Below are positions 55,068-64,000 of a stretch of 64,000 bases of DNA, piece after piece. The stretch's first letter is position 1; every line of letters begins with the position of its first letter. Origin of the DNA: Hemerocallis citrina (lineage: Eukaryota; Streptophyta; Magnoliopsida; Asparagales; Asphodelaceae). The DNA lies in the NCBI GenBank assembly GCA_017893485.1, contig JACEHZ010000207.1, positions 1,612,001 through 1,676,000 on the forward strand. The letters are read 5' to 3'. The position numbers were made by a program, and so were the translations under genes. A model generated the notes under the pieces. That model had not been told where the DNA came from, made no database searches, and saw nothing but the letters and a program-made list of their open reading frames with translations.

Positions 55068-56868
55068 AGACTAACTAGGCGTGTAGTGTTGTGGTTTTCT
55101 CCTCTTAACTGGGACTCTCCGTATACGTTCGAATTGTGTCAAATGTGACACGGGCAGCTGGGGGTCAACATCATCTTCATCCTCAGCTTCCTCCTATACA
55201 ATCTCTTGTTGTCGTACACGTTCTTGCACTTGAAGTTGGGCACCTTCCTTCGGCTAAGTAATGCTCTTCCATCGCTGCCCATGTGACGGTCGTGGTTGAG
55301 CTTGGCTTGGGGAAGGAGCTTGAGCTTGGCTTGGTGGTTGTGGCGGAGGTTGAGCTTGTGTTTGTGGTCGAGCTAGAAGACTAGCAAATTGAGGTCTGTA
55401 GCATTACTTTTGTAGCATTACTTTTCAACACACGAGCGCGTTTATGCGCTATATCTCATAAATTATCAATCTAAAACAACAGTTAATTATAATCATGCAT
55501 AAACAAAATAATGTGATGCAAGTATAACTCCAAATATGTACGAAATTTGTTAATTCATAATTATTAACAAAGGAGTTACTAACCAAGAGTCGATACGACG
55601 AGGCCTTGGGTTGATACATCGGTTGAGAAGTAGAATGTGCTAGTTGTGGTTCGACCTGGTGCTTTGGCATCGGTATTTGGATCCCCGTCGGCATATTGGT
55701 TTGCGGAGATATATAAAAACGTGTAACATTACGGTACCACGCAATATACTCTTCTTGCTCTGACCCATCGTTTGGTACGAGACATTCAAGCACCAAATCA
55801 TATTTTCTCTTGATCAACATTGCCACATAAGAGCGATGATGATCGACCCAGTCAATATTCGGCAATCGACCTTGACTGGTGATGTTGTGTAGTCTTCGGT
55901 CGTACATCCGGTTTTCTAGGATTCTTTGTTGCACGCCAAACTGTCAGAGGCCTCGATCGGGGTCGTAGAACTCCATGATATTGAAGTTCGCAAGTGGAGC
56001 TCGTGTTAACCACAATGGCCTATTGGTCGTGCAAGAGGGAGGTAGTCTTTCAAGCCTATTGGGAGTGTACGGATCCCAATTGACGTACTCTTCCCGCTAT
56101 TGATCAAGCTCATCTCTATTGTACCTCAACACTCCATGTGGGCTATCTCTCCATGTGTGGTCACTGGTCCAGTAAACCCCTAGAAGAGCCCTCAACACGG
56201 GGTTCTCATTAACTACATTCCCTGTCTTTTAAAGAACAGTTATCTGGGGACGATCGAGATGTAAATGTTCCCATCAACCTCTCTCCCAAGATAAGCTCTA
56301 ACCAGTGCAACTTTGATGAACATGAGGAGACTGGTCACGGCAATCCCATCGATTGGAAGTCCAGATATGATCGCTACATTCTGTAGTATCACCGTCATCT
56401 CACCAGCTGGTAGGTGGAACGTGTATGTCTCCGGCCTTCATCGCTCCACAAGAGCTATAAGTAATGAATGATTGCATTTTACTTTGTCCAACATTGACAT
56501 TTCATGGAAATCGGAATTTACCAAATGATTCCGTATACATTAGTGCACCGACAATTTCGTGTGTAGCCGGAAACTCATATTCTTCGTCTCTCCTTTCCAC
56601 ATTGCCTGAGACATGTGCTCTTCTTGCAAGTAGAGTAGGGTTAGGTGCAATGGACCGGACCTCCATGTGCGGCGGAAGACAACGCACCTACTGCATGCGA
56701 AGAAAATGGTTGGCCGACATCCTACACAAAAATATAAATTCTTATTATTATGGAATACATAATAGACATGAAGATTATGGGCTAAAAATAATAATCGCTT
56801 CTTACTTGTCAGGGTGGTTGGCCTCTACAACTGCTCGACTGCTGTGACGATTCACTCGGTCGCGCCAT
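55068..56868 (-). pseudogene. Plant mobile domain (MAIN-like) transposon gene, copy 2
   Basis: Exon 1 starts with ATG at 56868 and has a TGA just before the donor. An intron (56805-56722, GTAAG...TAG) is at the same place as in copy 1. The best-preserved C-terminal part (55934-55700) contains HHRSYVAMLIKRKYDLVLE and EEYIAWYRNVTRFYISP, typical of the end of the plant mobile domain. A proline/glutamine-rich tail follows (about 55390-55240). Several stops and frameshifts make it non-functional. It complements copy 1, whose N-terminal half is clearer. Confidence 0.75.
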
Positions 56869-57181
56869 TTCTCTGTCAACAATAATAAAACATTTCTTAT
56901 GAACAAAATTCAAGTATTGAGATTACACTACTCATTTCAATACACTACTCATATCAATATCGACAACATCTAAACACACTGTGTATATCCATTCATACAT
57001 ACACAAGTCTTCAACATTTTGAAAAATAGACCAAGTCTCATATATTAAAATTCGCCGATTGAGTGCTCGTACCAATACACTACTCATATGAATATCCTAC
57101 TCATAAAATATCAAAAGCATATCTCAATAATCATATCATAGTACAACTAATAACAATCTCCACAACATCTCAATACACTAC

Positions 57182-57771
57182 TGTTACCGCTGATTTCGGT
57201 GTGGGGGTAAACAGATAGAATTTGTGATCCGAGAAAAATCTGGACAGTTGACTCAGCCTTCTTGCTCCTGTCGTGACCTACAAGGAAGTGCGAAACATCG
57301 GGGTTGATTCCGGCGACGCACCCTCCGACGCTCTTGTCAGTAATCAGAAAAAGATTAAGAAAGAGCTTAAGTGGTGAAAAAGTGATTAACCTGGTCTTGG
57401 TGGTAGAGGGGTGATATTTATAGTTGCCTTTGGAACGGTTAGGGGCCTGATTTCCTGCTTAACAGTAAGGAGGAAAATCCTCCCATTCTGTTTTGGGAAA
57501 TTAGCCCATGATTCCCGGTGGGAGCAAATCAGGGCTGTTGATTTGGCTAAACCAGGGATCCTGATTTGCCCCCTGTTGATTTGGGTTCGCCTTGGGTCGG
57601 GACCCGAACCCAACAGGTGTGGATCCGTTCGCGGGTTATTGGATCTGTGAGAAGAAGATTCAGTACCCGCCTTGGATCCACTTGAATGTGAAATTACCAT
57701 TTTACCCCCGAGCATCAAGATTCGTGCCCAATCTGGACGGCTCCGATTTAACCCCATTTTTAGCCATATCA
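57182..57771 (-). mobile_element. 3' LTR of Tat C
   Basis: It is 590 bp on the plus strand from TGTTACCGC to AGCCATATCA, followed by CGAGCCCCCCACTCC, which is the polypurine tract on the minus strand. It resembles the Tat A LTR across its length (GGTGTGGGGG, GCGACGCACCCTCCGACGCT, AAATTACCATTTTACCCC), so A and C are close relatives; B has a different LTR. The minus-strand TATA box is at about 57415-57422. Confidence 0.88.
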
Positions 57772-60180
57772 CGAGCCCCCCACTCCTAAAGACTGAGTGT
57801 GATCAGACTTTGAGGAGTAGTTTAACTGTTTTAGTGGCTGGTGGAGTTGTATCGGTGTCCGAATGGAGGATTTTGAATCTCGAAGGGGGTATTGAGGTAA
57901 CTTTTTGATGCCATGTGTTATTCTCCAGCCTTGTCGAGTATTTGGCGTCTTTCGTCTATTTTTCTCAGATTATTTATTTAATTTTGCGATGTGTTTGCTA
58001 ACTGTTCGGGGGCCTTGACTGTACATTCTAGGCAATAATCGTTCGTTCAGGGATTCAAAAATATACCCCCGAATTTTTAATTATTTTCCAGAATTTTTAG
58101 TTAATTTTCCCGAATTTTTGACAATTTTTTTGCAATTTTTAAATAAATAAAACAATTTAAATAGATAAAAAACGATTTTAATACCGATTAATGACGTGGC
58201 TCGATCTGAACCGTTGATCATGGACGAGCACAAATTTCAGAAAGATCTGACGGCTGTTACCGCTCGGCAGCACTTTTCTCCGTTTACGAGCTCGGAAAGG
58301 CACTTGCTCGGCTGCCGACCGGAGGTAAGGGAGTTCGGCGGGCCGAGCGACGTGGCGCAATCTGAGCTGTTGGATGTTGGCACGCATCTCGAGGCGGGCG
58401 CAGCTCCCAAGAAAACACTATCTTGTCTTTTAGCGCACGTGGCGCAATCTGGGCCGTTCATCATTAGGAGCGCGAATTTCTGAGAGATCCAACGGTCTAA
58501 GTAGCTCGGTGTCTTTTTTCTCCGTTTACCAGCTCGGGAAGGTACTTGCTCGGAAGCCGACCGAGGAAGTGTGGCTTCGGTCGTCCGAGCGACGTGGCGC
58601 AATCTGAGCTGTTGGATGTTGGTACGCATCTCGAGACGGGCGCAGCTCCCAAGAAAACACTATCTTGTCGTTTAGCGCTGTCGGCGAGATCTGGGCCGTC
58701 TGATCGAGATTAGGCACAAAAGTTGAGGAGAAAGTGAGTTTTCTCCGTTTACAGGCTCGGGAAGGCACTTGCTCGGTGGCCGACCGAGGGCCTGTGGTTC
58801 TGGCAATCCGAGGTGACTCTGTTCCCAAGGGTATTAATGGTGTTTCGGGACTTGCGCGGCGTTCCGCCTTCCCAATGTCATTAAGGATAACTCCCTTAAT
58901 TAATACGCGGCGTTTCAACTTCCGAGGGTCATAATGGCTGGTTCTTGGAGGCAGGCTATAAGTACTCCACTTCCTTTGTCATTTCAGTCGCAGCAGTGTT
59001 GAGTTTTAGACCTCGGTGGTGTCTGCCTTGGGTAGCTTCTCTTTTGAGGTCCGGAGGGGTGGTTGCTCTTCTGCCTGGTTTTCCCTCTATTCCTGACGGC
59101 CCCAAAGTGGATGTCAGGAGCGGGGGGGGGGGGGGGACGAGGCAGTAGTGGTGACGACCGTAGTCCGGACCCGAGGGATGAGTTACTTCGGAAGGACGGG
59201 TGGTCGTTCTTCCACCAAGATCTTCGGCCTTCTTTGGTTGCTCCGAAGTGGGTGTCAAGGTAGGCGGAGATCCTGGTGGAAGAGGTGATGATCCGTGTCC
59301 GAATCCTTGTTCCGGACCATCTGAGCTCGTTGTTTGCTACTGTGAAGGTGCTGTTGCCAGAGTCCTCTGACAAGCCGAGCATTCCAGTTGCAACCAACTA
59401 GCTCGGAATGGTGCGCTTCTCCACCATGAGTCGTGGCTCGGGCTTCCAGACCGTCCGAGCTCGTTGTTGGCAACTGTGAAGGCGCGGTTGCCAGAGTCCT
59501 CTGCCGGGCCGAGCCTTCCAGTTGCAAACAACTAGCTCGGAATGGTGCGCTTCTCCTGATCTCTGAGTGTTGATGGGCCCCCTCCCATCTCTGTCTTCCT
59601 TCCGGGCCGACGCCTTCTGATGGATGTCAACCCGGAGGAGTTAGAGATGGGGGAGTGTCGATCTGTTTTTGACCGGGGCCCGTGGGTCGGTCGAATATCG
59701 ACCGAACGCAGGACCTGGGGGGTGCTCGCCGAGGGCGGTGCCTTAAAACTTTGAATCAAAATTTTTCATGGTTCCTCTAGACACAGGTGGGATGTTCGAG
59801 GGTTCAGGAGTCCGAGCGGCGTGGTGCAATTCGAGCCGTTGGATGGTGGCGCGCATTTCAAGACGGGCACCATTCTCCAGAAAACACTATCTTGTCGTCT
59901 AGTGTTCTCGGCGAGATCTAGGCCGTCTGATCGAGATCATGCGTGAAAGTTGAGGAGAAAGTGTGTTTTCTCCGTTTGCAGGCTCGGGAAGGCACTTGCT
60001 CGGATTTCGACCGGACCCTGTTGCCGACAAGTTCGGATTGCTTGTAGCTCGGATTCAGATCCCCTGGAGCCGAGCTAGTTGACTTGGTGATGGAGACAGT
60101 GGTGATGGGCCTTCGCGACGTTTCGAGAGCAGCCCAAAAGTCGCAAACTTTCGTTTGGAAGTCCAAGGGACGTTCCATTT
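57772..60180. repeat. Tat C non-coding 3' region with direct repeats
   Basis: 57790-58190 is AT-rich and empty. 58190-58720 holds a repeat of about 232 bp (GTGGCGCAATCTGAGCTG at 58362 and 58594; related parts at 58436 and about 59823). 59320-59560 has a direct duplication of about 134 bp (GAGCTCGTTG at 59323 and 59457). A run of about 14 G residues lies near 59122. Frames here are repeat artefacts. Confidence 0.7.
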
Positions 60181-60184
60181 TTAC

Positions 60185-60190
60185 TATAAA
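60185..60190 (+). promoter_or_regulatory. TATA box of the Tat C antisense gene
   Basis: TATAAA in the context TTACTATAAATCTG, about 195 bp upstream of the ATG at 60382, followed by a CT-rich leader with CTCTCTCTTCAG (60232-60243). This is the best of the three antisense-gene TATA boxes in the window. Confidence 0.6.
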
Positions 60191-60381
60191 TCTGCACCCC
60201 TCCTTAGACCAAGTCTCACTTTTCACTTTTACTCTCTCTCTTCAGTTTTTACTTTGCTTCGAAGTTTTTAGCTCTCTGGTGGCGTTGCTAGCTGTCGCAG
60301 TAGCGTTCCTCGTTTCCGGCGAACTTTCCGACCGCACTTGTCACTTCAAGGTCAGTCTCTTTCCCTTCTCTTTTAGGAAAA

Positions 60382-62690
60382 ATGGTTAAGATTTCGGATG
60401 AGACCCCCGCCTCGGAGCAAGCCGTTGGCCGAGGGGATAAAGGGAAGAGAGTATTAGAGCCGAGCGAGCAGGACGTCGTTCGTCCGGACAAAGAGGGCGA
60501 AGTGGCTGAAGTACCCGAGGAAGTCGTGGCGGAGTCCCGAAAGGGTAAAGCCGTGGTCACGATAGTGGAAACACCGAAGAGAGCGGGGGCGTTCGGTCGG
60601 CAGCCTATCGCCCTGTCGAGCGTGGGAGGCGTCCGGGATTACGCCGAGGATACCTTGGAGAGAGTCACTCAAGGTACGGCTAAGCTGGTGGAGGAGAACG
60701 AGCCTAGGGAGCTGTCCGAGGTGGACCATGGGATCTCGACTCTTACCGAGACCAATCTTCGTCTGATCCGAGAGGGTTTCCGGATCCCGCTTGAGTATGT
60801 ACTGCTCCTTCCTGGGCCGGGATTCCGAGCCAACACAAAGTCCTCGTCGGACGTATGTGTCTTTCCGGTCGACTCCCTCATTGCCGGACTCTGCTTTCCC
60901 CTCCACCCGTTCGTGGTTGAAGTCCTGGTCTGGTACGGTTTGAGTCCCGCCCAGCTGATGCCGAACACATGGAGGCATGTCGTGGCGTTCGTCCTCCGAT
61001 GCCAAGAGGTCGGCGCCAAGCCGACTATGTTCCTCTTTCGGAGTCTCTTCCGACCTTGCCAGCCAAGGCGGGACGAGCAGAGGTTTTTCCTTTCTCCTCG
61101 GACGGGAGTTAAGTTGATCGAGAACCCGGACTCGATCAAACATTGAAAGGAGAAGTACTTCCTCGTCCGAGCCTTGACGCCATGGGTGATACCGACGGTT
61201 TGGGCGAAGGAAGGTCTGCCCAAGCGGACCAAGAGAGAGGCGCCATTGAGTAAGGAGGAGGCGGAGGTCCAGAAGAAGCTCCTTGCCCTGCCAGCGCTAA
61301 GCTGGAAAGATATCACTGAGGGGCACCTGTTCCGAGGGGGTCTCAGTCCGATCGACCCTAGTATGCTTCTGGTATTTATGCCCTTCGCTTTAAGTTCATG
61401 AAAATTTTTCTAAGTTTTTTCGTTCGGCTTGTGCAGAGACAATGAAGCTGGACTACAAAGCTCTGGTGGCGAAGGGCAGGTCAGAGCAGGAGAAGAAGAA
61501 GAGGCCGTCGGCAGCGCCTCAGGACAGTCGAGCCCCGAAGAAGCCTTCGGTCGAGAAGACTGCCGACCGACCGAAGGTCGCGGTCCTTGAGCAGGGGGAT
61601 ATTAGCGTTCTCGATCCCCCTACTTCGGATGTGCCGACTCCGACCCCGAAGGTGGATGCTCCCGGTTCGTCGAGCGGTACATTCGGCATGACGGAGGTGC
61701 TGTCCCTCCAGGTCCTGCCCCTCACTGCCGAGGCGGAGAAGATCTTGACCGAGCGTCATAAGCAGATCTTCATCCCTGACTGGCAGGTGATGAACGTCGA
61801 CGGCTTCTTGGGCGACGGCAACATCTGCATGGAGGCGGTGAAGCACTTACCGACCCCCAAGGACCGAGCGACCCTGAAGGCCGGGCAAGCAGGGGACGCC
61901 GTGATGTAGATTGCTCGGAATACTATGTCGGTAAGTAGGCTGGGCTTTCCCTCGTTGAAATTTCTTTCCTGGAATTTTTGCTAAGTCTTTGGGTTCGGAT
62001 TTTAATCCGCTGTTTTCTTTCAGACCCTCTGCCACTTTATTCCTGGTGGAGGAGTTCGCGAACAAGGAGCAGGAGAGGGAGCGGGAGAGGGCGGAGCGCG
62101 TCAAGGCTACGCAGCGGCTCGATGCCGAGCAGCTTCTCTCGACGAAGAGGGCTGCTGAAGTGAAGGGGCTGGAGCAGCAGCTGGCCAACGCTATTCAGCT
62201 GTCGAAGGACGTGGCGGCCAAACTTGAGGCGAAGGAGAAGGAGGCAGCCGAGCTGAAGGAGGAGTTGGCCAACGCCCGGTCGGAAGCAGAGAAGGCTCGG
62301 AAGAGGGCGGAGAGGATCAAGGCCAAGCACCTGGAGAAGGTGAAGAAGGTGAGGAAGGCCGTGCAAGAGGAGGCCGCGCAGCATATGATCCAGAACATGA
62401 AGGAAGCCTACGGTCGAGCCCTGCTCCACGTAGCCGCCAAGAACCCGGGCTTCGACACGTCCTCCTACCGTTTCTACGACCCTGTGGAAGGGGAGGAGGG
62501 GATCACCGAGGGTCTGCTCGGTCCCGAGGGGGAGATGGAACCTGTCGAAGGCCCCGGGGAGACCGAAGCCGAGGGCGAGGAAGAGGACGACTCCGGGGAG
62601 GAGAGCTGGAGCGAAGGCGGAGGCGAGGGCGATGGCAAGGACAAGGCCGGGGGGTCGACGGACCCGAGCGACAAAAAGGTCGACCCCTGA
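60382..62690 (+). pseudogene. Antisense gene ORF1 of Tat C (Transposase_28-like domain)
   Basis: Exon 1 (60382-61360) starts at a clear ATG. After an acidic/basic low-complexity stretch it carries the Transposase_28-like domain: LRLIREGFRIPLEYVLLLPG, then LIAGLCFPLHPFV, LMPNTWRHVVAFVLRCQ, FFLSPRTGVKLIENPDS. A TGA at 61144 replaces a Trp codon kept in Tat A. Introns 61361-61436 and 61931-62023 both have GT...AG ends; the first interrupts the same codon (phase 1) in A, B and C. Exon 2 contains FIPDWQVMNVDGFLGD and a TAG at 61907. Exon 3 has a 1-bp frame slip near 62040, then a long coiled coil and an acidic Glu/Gly tail ending at 62690. Opposite strand to gag-pol; function unknown. Confidence 0.75.
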
Positions 62691-62899
62691 CTCGGTTGCC
62701 TTTTTTTTTAGTCTTTTGTCGTCTTGTTTATTTTTGTAAGCCTAACTGCGGACTGGCCACCGCTGTTGTAGAACTTTCTCTTTGAACTTGAATGAAAAAT
62801 GTTTTGTTTGGCCGAAAATTTATCCAAGTGTTGAGTCTCGGATTTAGTGTCTGATTTGGCGTAAATTTCTTCAAGTGTTGGGCCTCAGATTTATCTCTG

Positions 62900-63747
62900 C
62901 TTTTCAGGTGAGATTCGGTCCGATCACGGAGGTTGTATACCTTCGGAAGGAGCTGGCAAAAACGAAGGGCGAGCTCTTTCAGAGCCGGCAGAATCGATTT
63001 ATCCTGCTCGGCAGGCTGGAGGAGATGAAGGCAGCTCTGCGGAGGTACTGTCGCGAGCTGTGGCAACTGCGGAAGTACCCCCCAGCTCCTTGTCCCGAAG
63101 GCGAAGTCGAGAGGCTCCGTAGAGAGCTCATTGCTGTCGGGCAGAAGAATGACGACCTTTTGGCTGAGGTCCAATACTTGGAGTTAGCGGAGAAAGAACG
63201 CTCGGCGGCGGGAGACAAACTGACTTCCGAGCCGGAGAAGACGTCGACCGAGCGCAAGAGGCTGTCGGCCGAAGTCGATAGGCTCAGAAGGATCACGATA
63301 GATAGGGGGATCGAGGTCACCCATTACTGACGGCTTGCGACCGATAGTGCTAACGCCTCGGGCTCGTCGAGGGTCCCTCGATCGAAGAAGTTGGCAAAGG
63401 ACGACGCCTTGAGGGATAGAATCATCGAACTGGAGGAGGAGGTGGCGTCGCTCAAGCCCCTGCCCGAGAGAGCCAACGTCCGGAGCACATCGTGTACCCG
63501 CGAAGAGAGTGAGAGAGGGATTACATTTTATGAGCTTGCGACACGCTTGCCCTCGGTCAGACGGAGTCCAGCCGACGCCCAGAGTAGTGCGGCCATTTCG
63601 TCGAGCGGGGCTTCGGTCGGCGCCGCTGTTAGGACCAGCAGTGAAGGGGGATCACGCCTCGTTGGTTTAGGGTCGAGCTCGGAGGGCAGGGCTCGTCGTC
63701 CTCGCGTTTCCCTAAACCGAAGCATTTCCCTTCCGAAGAGGCCCTGA
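62900..63747 (+). pseudogene. Antisense gene ORF2 of Tat C (coiled coil)
   Basis: An acceptor-like CTGCTTTTCAG (to 62907) precedes a frame encoding a coiled coil (62910-63300, Leu/Glu/Arg heptads). A TGA near 63328 is followed in the same frame by DRIIELEEEVASL and the segment TSCTREESERG (about 63485-63517), then FYELATRLPSVRRSP and a Ser-rich end (TGA at 63745). The arrangement and the C-terminal segment match Tat A. Beyond 63748 the window holds untranslated element sequence with nothing recognised. Confidence 0.65.
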
Positions 63748-64000
63748 TCATGTCATTTTCCATTTTTGTCGGTTGTTGTAAAAACCTAATTGTGGGGTCG
63801 GTTCGGTCGTCTGTAACACTATTATGTCTAAATGCGAATCTTTTTGGAAAATTTTCAAGTGTTAGACTTCGGCAGTGTATTGAAATTGTGTTATTCGTTT
63901 TCCCTTCTTTTCAGCTCGTGGTGACGATCCATGGCTCGGATTCCGAGCGTTCGAATGATGACTCCGAATCCGAGGCCACTTCTGGGACGGTGGTTCTGAG

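Larger units (their letters stand above)
53745..57181 (-). mobile_element. PMD-MULE copy 2 (5' side interrupted by Tat C)
   Basis: It is colinear with copy 1: terminus with ACCAAACTGACCACTTTC and TTTTGGACACATCAGC (53745-53855), palindrome array (53850-54710), PMD gene (55068-56868), upstream flank with repeated CAATACACTAC motifs (56890-57181). The upstream region stops at 57181, where the LTR of Tat C begins; the rest of the copy lies beyond the window. Confidence 0.65.
57182..64000 (-). mobile_element. Tat-lineage LTR retrotransposon C (3' part, continues past the window)
   Basis: It begins with an LTR whose ends match those of Tat A and carries the antisense gene in the same place. Gag-pol, the primer binding site and the 5' LTR must lie to the right of the window. 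The left flank ACTAC (57177-57181) is the candidate target duplication. The antisense gene is better preserved than in A and B but also broken. Confidence 0.85.

Noticed and set aside
1..64000. tRNA, rRNA or organellar insertions
   Set aside because: I saw no stretch resembling tRNA cloverleaf genes, rRNA or plastid/mitochondrial genes; no program search was possible.

Overview
This is nuclear DNA of a flowering plant, most likely a eudicot; I cannot name the species. The evidence is one intact host gene (a DRT102-type isomerase-like/cupin protein), a broken F-box/DUF295 gene, plant mobile domain (PMD) transposons, Tat- and Tekay-type Ty3/gypsy LTR retrotransposons, hAT and Helitron-like fragments, and an old copy of a caulimovirid (endogenous pararetrovirus). 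Almost everything outside 47.2-49.3 kb is nested transposon sequence.

Layout. 1-2385: minus-strand Tekay-like LTR that cuts into the integrase of a plus-strand Tekay-like element (2386-3102) whose 3' LTR is 3103-6224. 6225-6852: endogenous pararetrovirus (EPRV) fragment, minus. 6853-6952: end of a Tekay-like LTR. 6953-11180: half of Tat element B (antisense gene, tandem arrays, 3' LTR). 11181-14887: most of PMD-MULE copy 1. 14888-18850: small DNA transposons. 18850-19827 and 31073-32410: EPRV fragments, plus. 19828-31067: complete Tat element A inserted in the EPRV. 32411-36875: Tekay-like LTR carrying a foldback MITE. 36876-45939: other half of Tat B. 45940-47215: other end of PMD-MULE copy 1. 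47287-48210: DRT102-like gene. 48540-49313: DUF295 pseudogene. 50303-52388: foldback MULE-like element. 53745-57181: PMD-MULE copy 2, minus. 57182-64000: Tat element C, running off the window.

The main structural result is that one inversion of about 30 kb (breakpoints near 6953 and 36875) explains several things at once. Undoing it restores Tat B with a 5-bp target duplication (ACTAC), restores a solo Tekay-like LTR with a 5-bp duplication (TAATG) inside the EPRV, rejoins the antisense gene of Tat B, rejoins PMD-MULE copy 1 with a near-perfect 9-bp duplication, and puts all EPRV pieces on one strand in one order.

A second result is that all three Tat elements carry a gene antisense to gag-pol. 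It has its own TATA box, a first intron at the same codon position in all three copies, a gypsy-type-transposon domain (Transposase_28-like), an acidic coiled-coil tail and a second coiled-coil ORF. Gag-pol and the antisense genes are all damaged here, so the elements are not autonomous now.
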